Shown in pieces: positions 1-6,779 of a DNA stretch of 14,605 nucleotides; positions within the stretch are counted from its first letter, which is position 1; the number at the start of each line of letters is the position of its first letter. Where the stretch lies: contig JAEWFF010000002.1 in NCBI GenBank assembly GCA_023388965.1, forward strand, positions 1-14,605, read 5' to 3'. The DNA comes from Pseudomonadota bacterium. Its GTDB lineage: Bacteria > Pseudomonadota > Alphaproteobacteria > Rhizobiales > Methylopilaceae. Position numbers and translations under genes: made by a program. The notes below the pieces were generated by a model that was given only the letters and a program-made list of their open reading frames with translations, had not been told where the DNA came from and made no database searches.

Positions 1-752
1 GACACGCCATCGATCGTCTTTTTCGAGCGGGCATCCGAACAACCGCCACGGCGTTTGCGAAGATGGCCCACCCGCTCACCCTGGCGCCGCTGCTGGCACC
101 ACTCCTCGAATTCTGCAGCCAGCTTCGGCGGCAAAGGCAGCCGCTTGCAGAACGCGCGCGATTTGCAGATTGGTGTGCCGTCAAACGCTTCCGAGATTTC
201 ACTGGAAGTAACGGTCCGATACTTGCCGATCAGGCGCACGGCGGCCTGCAGGGCACGATACCGGTTGGAAGCGTCCGGATGGTCGACCTGCTCCTGCAGC
301 CATGCCTTGGTGATCAGCGCGGGACCGAGCGCGTTCTTTCTGGCGGTCTCAGCGAGCACCCTGACAGAGATCAGCTTCTTGGGACTGACCCCATGCTGCT
401 TCAGCTCATCCTCAAGATCGGACCAGGCGTCGCGCACCTCCACGGGCGGAGCGTCGCTGGAAGGGTTGACCACTTTGGCAATCGCACCCCTAACCTGCGA
501 GCGCCAAACCGCAAATTCCTGTTTTGATTTGAAGCCCGGGTACAGCACGCGCACCGGTCCACGGCCCCAGAGAAGGTCGAACCGCGCAAGGTCCGCAGGA
601 ATCTGTTCGAGAACTTGGCTATACTGGGGCAGGCGCTGCATGCGGCGCAGCGACCCCAATACCTTCTTCAGAGAAGCGGGTGCATACAGGCAGTCTGCCT
701 GAATTTTCTGGATCACATCGGCGATGGTTGTCATGGTCGCAAGCGTAGTCAT
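1..752 (-). CDS. Probable site-specific integrase, N-terminal part (runs off left edge)
   Basis: The frame is open from an ATG at 752 to the window edge (250 codons and 2 bases), so the stop is missing. The residues up to about 95 look like the DNA-binding N-terminal region of divergent alphaproteobacterial integrases: a leader starting TIADVIQ, a segment SLRRMQRL, then IPADLARFDLL and a WRSQVRGAIAKV helix. Helical segments follow, and a basic stretch (HLRKRRGG) lies near the visible end. The tyrosine-recombinase catalytic residues would lie beyond the edge, so the assignment rests on layout alone. A second in-frame ATG at 734 (MTTIADV) is an alternative start; neither has a strong ribosome-binding site. 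A gene for a DNA-binding protein lies upstream on the same strand, which fits an integrase/excisionase-like pair. It could instead be an unrelated helical DNA-binding protein. Confidence 0.5.
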   Translation of the reverse strand, partial: MTTLATMTTIADVIQKIQADCLYAPASLKKVLGSLRRMQRLPQYSQVLEQIPADLARFDLLWGRGPVRVLYPGFKSKQEFAVWRSQVRGAIAKVVNPSSDAPPVEVRDAWSDLEDELKQHGVSPKKLISVRVLAETARKNALGPALITKAWLQEQVDHPDASNRYRALQAAVRLIGKYRTVTSSEISEAFDGTPICKSRAFCKRLPLPPKLAAEFEEWCQQRRQGERVGHLRKRRGGCSDARSKKTIDGV

Positions 753-796
753 TTATTGTCTCGTCAAGTCAATATAAAATCTAGATTATTTTCTAG

Positions 797-853
797 GTGA
801 TGATGACACTACACCATGTTTCGAAAAACATCTTAGTGTAGTGTATGCATCAC
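797..853. repeat. 57-bp imperfect dyad between the HTH gene and the integrase-like gene
   Basis: The outer arms GTGATG (797-802) and CATCAC (848-853) pair, as do ACACTACAC (806-814) and GTGTAGTGT (836-844) on the same axis. An inner ATGTTT (816-821)/AAACAT (826-831) pair closes the structure. In total 15 of 18 outer positions match. It lies just after the stop of the HTH gene and about 45 bp before the integrase-like start. It could be an operator, a recombinase core site, or a terminator/attenuator; no clear T-run follows it on the minus strand. Confidence 0.6.
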
Positions 854-867
854 TTTTTGCCATATCC

Positions 868-1242
868 TCACCTTTGGTGAGGGTCGGCAGTTTCCGTCTC
901 ACTTTTGCATTTTCGCATAAGCGGGAGCATGTAGCGGACGGTGTGCTTGGTGAGCCTCACGACGTGAAAGCGACCCGCTTGCCCGTAATTGCGCACCGTC
1001 TGGGGCGTTACACCCAGGTGATCCGCCAGCTCATCGGCACGCAGGAGGGGAGCCTCGAGGTTCACCTCGTGGTGGATATCGTCGGGAAGTTTTTCGATTT
1101 TTCGCAAAATCTCGTCCACGCGGTAGCGTGGCGATGTGTGAAAAACGGAAGTCGCGATCTCCGCGTCGGCCAAGGCAATGCGGGCCGTTGCTCGGTCAAC
1201 CCGCCAGCGGCGGGCAATTTCTGAAATCGTGGTGTAGGTCAT
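868..1242 (-). CDS. Small DNA-binding protein with two helix-turn-helix segments
   Basis: A 124-residue protein. Residues about 6-30 (ISEIARRWRVDRATARIALAD) and 67-95 (LRADELADHLGVTPQTVRNY, then GRFHVVRL) both read as helix-turn-helix units. The second has the MerR/excisionase-like pattern of an HTH followed by a short G-R-F-x-V-x-R wing. The C-terminus is basic. Excisionase-type and phage regulatory proteins share this layout; two HTH units in so short a protein suggest binding to a bipartite or long site. The gene precedes the integrase-like gene on the same strand, and the large dyad at 797-853 sits between them and is a possible target. The start is ATG at 1242; the ribosome-binding site is weak. 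The DNA-binding role is well supported, but whether it acts as excisionase or transcription factor is open. Confidence 0.75.
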   Translation of the reverse strand: MTYTTISEIARRWRVDRATARIALADAEIATSVFHTSPRYRVDEILRKIEKLPDDIHHEVNLEAPLLRADELADHLGVTPQTVRNYGQAGRFHVVRLTKHTVRYMLPLMRKCKSETETADPHQR

Positions 1243-1318
1243 GGCCAGTCGTCCGCACAGTTGATGATGTGCGAAATCCGAAGTTTGCCTGACGGAAAGC
1301 GGCGCGGGGCCGAGTTTG

Positions 1319-1425
1319 AAAGGTCATCCAACAGAATTCGCAAAACCACATCAGGCTGTGGCGGGCCCGAGCCATGCCTGCGAAACGCAGGCTGCCTCGA
1401 CATGCACACTGTTTAGATGACCTTT
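1319..1425. repeat. 107-bp unit bounded by a 10-bp perfect inverted repeat, with internal hairpin
   Basis: AAAGGTCATC (1319-1328) and GATGACCTTT (1416-1425) are exact reverse complements. Inside lie a perfect stem GCCTGCG/CGCAGGC with an AAA loop (1376-1392) and a weak CCACA/TGTGG pair. It could be a MITE-like relic, a structured RNA or an operator array. I saw no obvious target duplication. Confidence 0.45.
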
Positions 1426-1817
1426 AAGGCGATCCGCTCTAATCGTCGGGACCCGAGGCCCACTGAAGAGCCTTGTCGCCGATAAATGTATCCCAACCTA
1501 GATGTCCTGTCCAGACACTAGGGCTGCGCGCCGGTATTTCCGTATGACTGGCTAGAAGTGCTTCCTACTGGATCTGGCAGCCAAAGCTCACCCCCGCCTG
1601 GTTGCGGCGGTCACTATGTGAATAGTCGACGGCGAAAGCATTTTTCGCATTCCATGGGCACAATGTGCGCAAGGCTTTCCAATCTTCACTGCTCTCCTGC
1701 GCCTTGGTCGCTTCACGATGCTCGGAGTGAGGAGTGGATGCACGTGATTTTCGAAGTTTTATTCCTGCCTGTCTTGCTTATGTGAAAAACAGTAAGTAAC
1801 GGAAAACAAAGACATTA

Positions 1818-1845
1818 TTGACTCATCGGTTCGAGATGGTATGTG
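1818..1845 (+). promoter_or_regulatory. Possible promoter of the 2019-5200 cassette
   Basis: TTGACT (1818-1823), a 16-base spacer, then TATGTG (1840-1845) resembles a sigma-70 promoter with a good -35 and a weak -10. It would give a leader of roughly 170 bases before the first cassette gene. It was judged by eye only. Confidence 0.3.
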
Positions 1846-2018
1846 TCGAGTTACCTGAGGAGGAACTGCGGCTGGCCGTGCCATTCCTCCATTAACCGAG
1901 AACTTTGTCGGGCTGAGTTGCTGCAGCCTGACGGCTTGTTCTTCCCGTCCTCGTCATTTGCCGGTCAGGTTCTGATCCGGCTTTGCCCGATGCTGCTTGC
2001 CGAAGTGGAGCAACCGCC

Positions 2019-2429
2019 ATGCCCATCACTCATTCCTTGGAAGACCTGATCGCTCAGGCGGAAATCTATGATCTTGTCGAGGTCGGCCCGACTGTGTCTG
2101 ATCTTGCTTATGCACCTACGCTGGATAACTGGGTCGCGATGCAAGATCGTGTTGGCCACATAATGCTTTTTGGCCACGTCATTGGCCACCCGCGGCTTGG
2201 AGACAGAGACATTCATACCTCGCAGGTCTACGGTCTCGACACCGAAGCTGGTTGGGCGCGCACGCATAATCGGTGGTATCGACTGGGCACACAGTATCCG
2301 GGGCAGGGGAGAGAGGCATTCCGCCTTCCGACGCTCCACACATTGTCAGGCTCCAATGAAATCCGTGCAGTTTTGAGTGCTGATGCCGACATGGTTCGCG
2401 CCCTTATAGCGCGCATCCGAAAACCATAA
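2019..2429 (+). CDS. DUF6634-like protein, first paralogue
   Basis: A 136-residue protein of unknown function. The diagnostic pattern is GPTVSDLAYAPTLDNW, then FGHVIGHPRLGD, then a T-S segment and AGWARTHNRWYRLG. This matches what I remember of DUF6634 (GPT-x-DLA, GHP-LG, GWART-xR-YRLG), an alphaproteobacterial family. It aligns along most of its length with the gene at 3672-4154, although the C-terminal quarters differ. The ATG at 2019 was chosen because GGAG (2007-2010) sits 8 bases upstream; an in-frame TTG at 1983 would add 12 residues but has no better site. No signal peptide or membrane segment is seen, so it should be cytoplasmic. A hairpin ATCGGC/GCCGAT (2440-2458) follows the stop without a T-run, so read-through to the ATPase gene 119 bases on is plausible. 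The family name is from memory. Confidence 0.75.
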   Translation: MPITHSLEDLIAQAEIYDLVEVGPTVSDLAYAPTLDNWVAMQDRVGHIMLFGHVIGHPRLGDRDIHTSQVYGLDTEAGWARTHNRWYRLGTQYPGQGREAFRLPTLHTLSGSNEIRAVLSADADMVRALIARIRKP

Positions 2430-2548
2430 CGCGCGACACATCGGCTCCGTTGGCCGATCTCCCTGTAACCCGCCCAATGGACACGCCCCCATTATGACGC
2501 ATGGTTCCAAAGGCCTGCGTTTGATCGACCCTCACGGAGGGATATGCC

Positions 2549-3631
2549 ATGCCACTGATCCCATTCGCCCTTTTTTCCTTCCCTGACCCCGCCTTCAGCG
2601 CCGAAGTTATCGAGAAAAGGCTGCGCCGGCACCTGCTGCTGATCTTTGCGGCTAAGGAGGATTACGCCTCATACAGCGTGGACGACCCACCAAAGCAGTG
2701 GTCGGACTTCAACGTGCCCTACGAGACGACAAGGCGCCTTCGACGACGTGCCAGGGATATCGCTGATTGCCACGCCAACAAGTCTCCGCTCTCCCGGCTT
2801 CGAGAGGAGGATCAGAAGCGGATCACGTCGATCAGGGCTGGCGCTGAGGTGATCGCCGTTCCGACCGAGCATCGGGCCGATGAAATCGCAGCTGCCTTGG
2901 AAGATGAATATCCGTGGATGAACCAGGCAAACGATGCAGTCTGGGTTGCAATGAGGCAATCTGTGCGCCGCGGCGATCCGGGGTTTCGAATGCGCCCTAT
3001 CACCCTGGCAGGCCGGCCAGGCATCGCGAAAAGTCACTGGGGTGCCAATCTCGGACGGTTACTCGGAGTGCCGAGCCTGATCTATGAATCCACAATCGAA
3101 AACGCGTCATTCGGGCTGGTCGGATCCCAGAAGGGGTGGTCCAACGCTGACTCAGGACAGCTGATCGAAATGATCCTGACGGAGCGGATCGCCAACCCCG
3201 TCGTAGTAGTCAATGAGCTTGAAAAAGCCGGAACGGCTGTTTCAAGTAACGGGCGCGTGTTCGACCTGTCCGGAGCGCTGCTGCCGCTTCTCGAAGCGTC
3301 CAGCGCACAGCGATGGACATGTCCCTATTACAAGCTTCCTTTCAACATGGGCTGGATCAATTGGGTCATTACGGTCAACGACTACCGGCAGTTGTCGGCT
3401 CCCATTCTGAGCCGATGCCCGCCAATCCATATTCCGCTCCCCAGCTTGGAGCATCTTGCCCGGTTCGCCGGTCGAGAGGGCCAGCGGCGTGGCCTGTCTC
3501 ATGTCTCGATCGATGCCGTCACCGCCGCCCTGACATGGGCGGTGAAACGTGGATTCGAGCCGGATCTCCGCGTCGTGCTCCGCATGCTCGATCTCGCCGA
3601 AGACATGGAGACCCGCCCAGTGCTGCACTGA
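2549..3631 (+). CDS. Lon-type AAA+ ATPase without protease domain, altered Walker motifs
   Basis: A 360-residue protein. Residues 1-130 are a helical region unlike any domain I can name. Residues about 148-350 form an AAA+ module close to the Lon/MoxR style. Walker A is GRPGIAKS (155-162), sensor 1 is Asn277 in VITVND, the likely arginine finger is Arg289 in LSRC, and sensor 2 is Arg341. Two positions deviate: the glycine before the Walker A lysine is Ala160, and the Walker B Asp-Glu is Asn222-Glu223 (VVVVNELEKAG). The Walker A lysine (161) and the Walker B glutamate remain, so nucleotide binding may survive with altered hydrolysis. No peptidase or second ATPase domain is present. The ATG at 2549 follows CGGAGG (2535-2540) by 8 bases, a strong start. 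It sits between two DUF6634-like paralogues on the same strand, which suggests they are its adaptors or substrates. AAA+ membership is firm; the role is unknown. Confidence 0.88.
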   Translation: MPLIPFALFSFPDPAFSAEVIEKRLRRHLLLIFAAKEDYASYSVDDPPKQWSDFNVPYETTRRLRRRARDIADCHANKSPLSRLREEDQKRITSIRAGAEVIAVPTEHRADEIAAALEDEYPWMNQANDAVWVAMRQSVRRGDPGFRMRPITLAGRPGIAKSHWGANLGRLLGVPSLIYESTIENASFGLVGSQKGWSNADSGQLIEMILTERIANPVVVVNELEKAGTAVSSNGRVFDLSGALLPLLEASSAQRWTCPYYKLPFNMGWINWVITVNDYRQLSAPILSRCPPIHIPLPSLEHLARFAGREGQRRGLSHVSIDAVTAALTWAVKRGFEPDLRVVLRMLDLAEDMETRPVLH

Positions 3632-3671
3632 GGTGGCCGACCTGCAGTATCCATAAAGAAAGGATGAGACC

Positions 3672-4154
3672 ATGTCACTTTCTCCTGAGCACCGCTGTGG
3701 GCTGGACAGGGCGCTGAAGGCCATTGCCGAGGCCGAGACCGGTCCGACAAAGGCGGATTTGGCTAATGCCCCTCTCATCGACCACTGGCGTGCCCTACGA
3801 TCAGGGAGCCGCACCGTTGTCCTTTGGGGCAATGTCTCCGGGCATCCCCTGCTCGGCAATGACTCCACCACGACCAGCCCGCTTCTGGCGATCGATGTGC
3901 AGGCTGGATGGGCGCGGACCAGATCCCGTTGGTATGTTTTGGGTCGTCCCTTCGCTGAACTGGAAACGGCGCTTGCCGAAAGCATGGGTGTCAAGAAGCC
4001 GAGGGAGGATTTCCTACGGTTTGTGCTGCCTGGGTATGTTCCGCTGGAACAGTCGGATCAGCTGACGCAGCTGCTGTCTGACTACATTGCTTGGGTGCGG
4101 GCCTTCGATCAGCAGGATCGTATCAGTCGCCAGGTAAGCGAAGCTGAAAAATGA
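3672..4154 (+). CDS. DUF6634-like protein, second paralogue
   Basis: A 160-residue paralogue of the gene at 2019-2429. The shared core includes GPTKADLANAPLIDHW, LWGNVSGHPLLGND, a TTSPLLAID segment and AGWARTRSRWYVLGRP. Its C-terminal part is longer and different (KKPREDFLRFVLPGYVPLEQ, then a helical tail), so the two copies have diverged beyond the core, as if specialised. AGGA about 9 bases upstream supports the ATG at 3672. It starts 40 bases after the ATPase gene, and its stop overlaps the next start (ATGA at 4151-4154), so it is translationally coupled to the HAD gene. Soluble, with no signal or membrane segment. The function is unknown; a partner of the neighbouring ATPase is inferred from position only. 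Confidence 0.78.
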   Translation: MSLSPEHRCGLDRALKAIAEAETGPTKADLANAPLIDHWRALRSGSRTVVLWGNVSGHPLLGNDSTTTSPLLAIDVQAGWARTRSRWYVLGRPFAELETALAESMGVKKPREDFLRFVLPGYVPLEQSDQLTQLLSDYIAWVRAFDQQDRISRQVSEAEK

Positions 4155-5200
4155 CCGTTCTCGACAACATCCAAGCGGTAGCCTTTGATTGCTTTGGCAC
4201 ACTTCTCATCGTGCGGGAGCCACGTAATCCCTGGAAACACCTTTTTGCAGAGGCGCGGCGCTGCCACGGTCGGGCACCCGATCCTCGCCGAGAGCCAATC
4301 GGGACAATAGAGGCGTTTGCTGCGGCTTGCGGCATCGGGTGCAGACCTGAATGGCAGCGTGATCTCGACATCGATCTCGCTTCGATCACGCTTGCACCGG
4401 GTGCGGTCGATATCCTCCGTCATCTTCGCGCCTCCGGCCTGAGGTTGGCACTCGCTAGCAATCTGGCCCCGCCCTATGTTCCTGTTGTGGGGGCTCTCCT
4501 CGGAGATTTGGTCGACGTGACCTGCTTCTCTTGCTCCGATGACGTCATGGCGGTGAAACCCGAGGCCGAGTTCTTCGCGAAGCTACAAACTAAACTTGCG
4601 GTGCCGGCAGTGAACATCCTGATGGTCGGTGACAGCATTGCATCCGATATCGCCGGGGCGCAAAGCGCCGGTATGAAAGCGCTTCATTTGGATCCAGCCG
4701 TTCTGGACCCAGGGCCGGACCAGATCCGCAGCCTCTATGAAATCTTGATGGCGCTCGGGCTCATGGACGGCATGACATGGTTGCCGAGGCAAGAAATGTC
4801 AGGTGCTGAAGATCAGCGCGCCCGAACGCAGGCCATTGTTCTGGCAAACCTTGACCTCATCAACGAACAAGACGCCGGATATCTGCTGCACATCGATCCT
4901 CGGAAACTGCCCGGGGAGCTACGCATCCGGGAAGAGCGGAAAGAACTAATCCGGCTGCAGCGCGGTGGCGCTCCGTTCTATCTACGTGCCCAGTTTGATG
5001 CCGCGAACGCCCAACTCTTTCCCGTTGTGCGGCACATCAACCTGATGAAGCCACCGCACATGTCCAGCCTTCAACTGTGTCATTGGCTGACCCGCACGCA
5101 TAGGGATTTCCGCTGCGCCCCCGCGCAGATATTTGGACGTGACGACGAGGCTGTTCTATCAGCTTTCGCTCGTGCTATCGAGCCGAACTTGCATGGGTAA
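4151..5200 (+). CDS. HAD-fold hydrolase fused to a C-terminal Xre/MbcA/ParS-like module
   Basis: A 349-residue protein. Residues 1-205 are a HAD domain: motif I AFDCFGTLL with nucleophile Asp13, motif II Ser103 in LASN, motif III Lys136 in VKPE, and motif IV GDSIASDIAG (Asp161, Asp166). The position two after the nucleophile is Phe15, not the Asp typical of HAD phosphatases; a non-Asp residue there is usual in haloacid-dehalogenase-like members. A phosphatase activity is therefore uncertain. Residues about 225-345 look like a separate module: a helical, HTH-like start, ELIRLQRGGAPFYLRAQFD, then LCHWLTRTHRDF, APAQIFG and DDEAVLSAFARAI. This follows the order of blocks (R-x-G-x-Y-x-x-x-QFD, WL, a P-x-x-x-F/L block, D-x-E-A-V) that I associate with DUF2384-like antitoxin toxin-binding proteins. 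The start overlaps the preceding stop (ATGA). The HAD call is firm; the C-terminal assignment is tentative. Confidence 0.8.
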   Translation: MTVLDNIQAVAFDCFGTLLIVREPRNPWKHLFAEARRCHGRAPDPRREPIGTIEAFAAACGIGCRPEWQRDLDIDLASITLAPGAVDILRHLRASGLRLALASNLAPPYVPVVGALLGDLVDVTCFSCSDDVMAVKPEAEFFAKLQTKLAVPAVNILMVGDSIASDIAGAQSAGMKALHLDPAVLDPGPDQIRSLYEILMALGLMDGMTWLPRQEMSGAEDQRARTQAIVLANLDLINEQDAGYLLHIDPRKLPGELRIREERKELIRLQRGGAPFYLRAQFDAANAQLFPVVRHINLMKPPHMSSLQLCHWLTRTHRDFRCAPAQIFGRDDEAVLSAFARAIEPNLHG

Positions 5201-6430
5201 TCAAAGCCTCGGAGGAGACGGAGGTGCAGGTATTATAGGTGCTGTATCGGTAAAAAGGTTCGGGAAGAGCCGTTCCCGGTAATCCAGAGGAAAGGCAATA
5301 CGCACGGGCCCCTTCAGCGTTGCGGACTTCAGAAAACCACCCTTGACTAACACACCAAGGTCAGCGCTGGCGCTGCGTTCGGAGGCGCCGGTCACGAAGC
5401 GTGCATCCCCTCGGGCCATCTCACCGTGGCGCAAGATATGCGCGATCAGTTGCGGTAGGCGTTCCTTACCTGGATATAGGTCTGCGATCAGCCTTGTATA
5501 GCGGTCCTGTAGCGATCGAAGATCGAACATTGCTTCGGTAAAGCGGATCTGATCCAGCATGACCGTCAGAAACCACCCGGTGAAGGACGTCAGGGTGCTG
5601 AGCGACAGGTTCCCGCGCCCGTCACGGTCGCCTTGACGAGGCCGGTCTGCGGCATCCATGCGTTCCTTGTATTCGGCCGGGTCTGCCAATCCTCTCGCCA
5701 GCCCGCGGCTGATTGACCATAGTCCATGACCGCCAAGGCCTGAGACCTGGCACATCGCGTGGGACATGAGTCTGCTTACCCTGCCGTTTCCGTCGAGAAA
5801 CGGATGAATGTAGTTCAACCGGTGATGGGCTGCTGGAATGGAGAGGATCCGGCCGGTGGCGCCACGGCTCAGGCCCCGGTAACGCATGACGAAATAATCC
5901 ATGAATTGAGGCACGCGGTGGGCAGATGGCGGCAGGTGGCGCCCAATGGCCACTTCCTCGCCCTCACTCCGGAAGGCGCCAGGAATGACCTCTTTCCGCT
6001 GACCATCATGCTCGGTGAAACGCAGCGCTTCGGGCATGGCTTCATAGAAGCGGCGATGCAGATCGCAGATAAATGCGACCGAGGTCGGCTCTGGCAGTTC
6101 TCCTAGAGCATAGGTCTCGTCAATCCATGCCTGCACACGCACATGCGCTACAGCCTCTTCGGCTAAGGGGCGGTTCTCTACCGTATCAAGGCGACCGGCC
6201 AGAGCTGCCTCGATGTCGCGCGGACGGGTGTTATGGCCTTCGATCAGGTTCGAGTAATAGGCATTCATAATGCGCGTCATGGCGCGCAGCTCGGCGGCAC
6301 TGTCAGGATGCAGCTTCCGCCCAAGCGCTTCCGCTGAAGAGCGGATCTCAAGGGCCAGATCGGTCAGCTCGACTGGGATCGCTTCTTCGATGCCACAAGG
6401 CTCAATCCGTGCTGGTGTTTCAAGGGTCAT
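5201..6430 (-). CDS. Fic-domain protein (class II, probable AMP transferase)
   Basis: A 409-residue protein, matching the common length of class II Fic proteins. The catalytic motif HPFLDGNGRVSR is at residues 209-220 with His209, Asp213, Gly-Asn-Gly and Arg217 intact, so transfer of a nucleotide monophosphate, typically AMP, to a target hydroxyl is expected. The inhibitory helix motif SNLIEG is at 60-65, and its Glu64 would block productive ATP binding until relieved, the class II arrangement. A C-terminal winged-helix-like segment lies at about 325-395. The target protein cannot be read from sequence. The gene is convergent with the HAD-fusion gene, the two stop codons being adjacent (TAA 5198-5200, TGA 5203-5201) with no room for a terminator. 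The start is ATG at 6430; the ribosome-binding site is weak, but AT-rich promoter-like sequence lies upstream. Confidence 0.93.
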   Translation of the reverse strand: MTLETPARIEPCGIEEAIPVELTDLALEIRSSAEALGRKLHPDSAAELRAMTRIMNAYYSNLIEGHNTRPRDIEAALAGRLDTVENRPLAEEAVAHVRVQAWIDETYALGELPEPTSVAFICDLHRRFYEAMPEALRFTEHDGQRKEVIPGAFRSEGEEVAIGRHLPPSAHRVPQFMDYFVMRYRGLSRGATGRILSIPAAHHRLNYIHPFLDGNGRVSRLMSHAMCQVSGLGGHGLWSISRGLARGLADPAEYKERMDAADRPRQGDRDGRGNLSLSTLTSFTGWFLTVMLDQIRFTEAMFDLRSLQDRYTRLIADLYPGKERLPQLIAHILRHGEMARGDARFVTGASERSASADLGVLVKGGFLKSATLKGPVRIAFPLDYRERLFPNLFTDTAPIIPAPPSPPRL

Positions 6431-6464
6431 CTTGCTGATTCTGGTTGTATTAATTTATATATTA

Positions 6465-6493
6465 TTACTAAGGCTTGTGGCGATATATATCAA
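6465..6493 (-). promoter_or_regulatory. Possible promoter of the Fic gene
   Basis: On the minus strand TTGATA (6493-6488), a 17-base spacer and TAGTAA (6470-6465) fit a sigma-70 promoter about 35 bases before the start. The perfect palindrome GATATATATC (6482-6491) overlaps the -35 box and could bind a regulator. It was judged by eye only. Confidence 0.35.
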
Positions 6494-6537
6494 GGTATTG
6501 CTGATCATTGCTGCCGATGTTCACTGCTTAACTAACG

Positions 6538-6573
6538 GCCTCCAGTTTGAGGCTTGAGTGGAAAACTGGAGGC
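6538..6573. repeat. 11-bp perfect inverted repeat with 14-base loop
   Basis: GCCTCCAGTTT (6538-6548) and AAACTGGAGGC (6563-6573) are exact reverse complements. No T-run follows on either strand, so an operator or structured leader is as likely as a terminator. Confidence 0.5.
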
Positions 6574-6614
6574 GTGTGCGGACGATGCGCCGTGAGATGG
6601 CAATCTGGGCCAGA

Positions 6615-6630
6615 TTTACCTGGGTAAATT
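6615..6630 (+). promoter_or_regulatory. Near-palindromic 16-mer, copy 1 (possible operator)
   Basis: TTTACCTGGGTAAATT occurs here and in exact reverse complement at 6935-6950. It is itself nearly palindromic (TTTACC and GGTAAA half sites around a 2-base centre), the form expected of a dimeric regulator site. The regulator is unknown. Confidence 0.4.
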
Positions 6631-6757
6631 AGGTGCCCATGATCGGAAGTTCGCGAGATTGATGCGGCCTAGGTCGTTTCAAGAACATCGTGAAGCCGTA
6701 GCTTGATGCATGCAACATCAATGGCTGCCGTGGAAGCTGCCAAGTGTCTGCTTTGTC

Positions 6758-6779
6758 GCCCCCGGACAAGCCCGGGGGC
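6758..6779. repeat. REP-like palindrome
   Basis: GCCCCCGG (6758-6765) pairs with CCGGGGGC (6772-6779) around ACAAGC, preceded by TGTC. It resembles the abundant intergenic palindromes of Alphaproteobacteria (cccgg-acaag-cccgggg type). A role as a transcript-end stabiliser is possible; a genome search would confirm that it is repeated. Confidence 0.55.

Larger units (their letters stand above)
1243..2018. other. 776-bp region without a convincing gene; several hairpins
   Basis: This stretch separates the minus-strand HTH gene from the plus-strand cassette. Short open frames exist but show no recognisable protein. Visible structure: a 10-bp inverted repeat (1319-1328/1416-1425), a perfect 7-bp stem with AAA loop (1376-1392), and a hairpin at 1497-1522 (CCTAG and TGTC arms with one bulged A). 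Just before the first cassette gene, the frame starting ATG at 1836 (MVCVELPEEELRLAVPFLH, stop) and the +1 frame after it look mildly protein-like, possibly a decayed gene. A long leader for the cassette is also possible. Confidence 0.5.

Noticed and set aside
55..702. Plus-strand open frames of 154 and 215 codons
   Set aside because: They lie antisense to the minus-strand integrase-like frame, which is open to the edge and has sensible protein composition; these are Arg/Ser/Cys-rich shadows.
1983..2018. TTG start extending the first DUF6634-like protein by 12 residues
   Set aside because: The ATG at 2019 has GGAG at 8 bases; the added residues do not align with the paralogue.
3242..3994. 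250-codon minus-strand frame
   Set aside because: It overlaps the AAA+ and DUF6634-like genes, whose motifs are clear; it has no motif or ribosome-binding site of its own.
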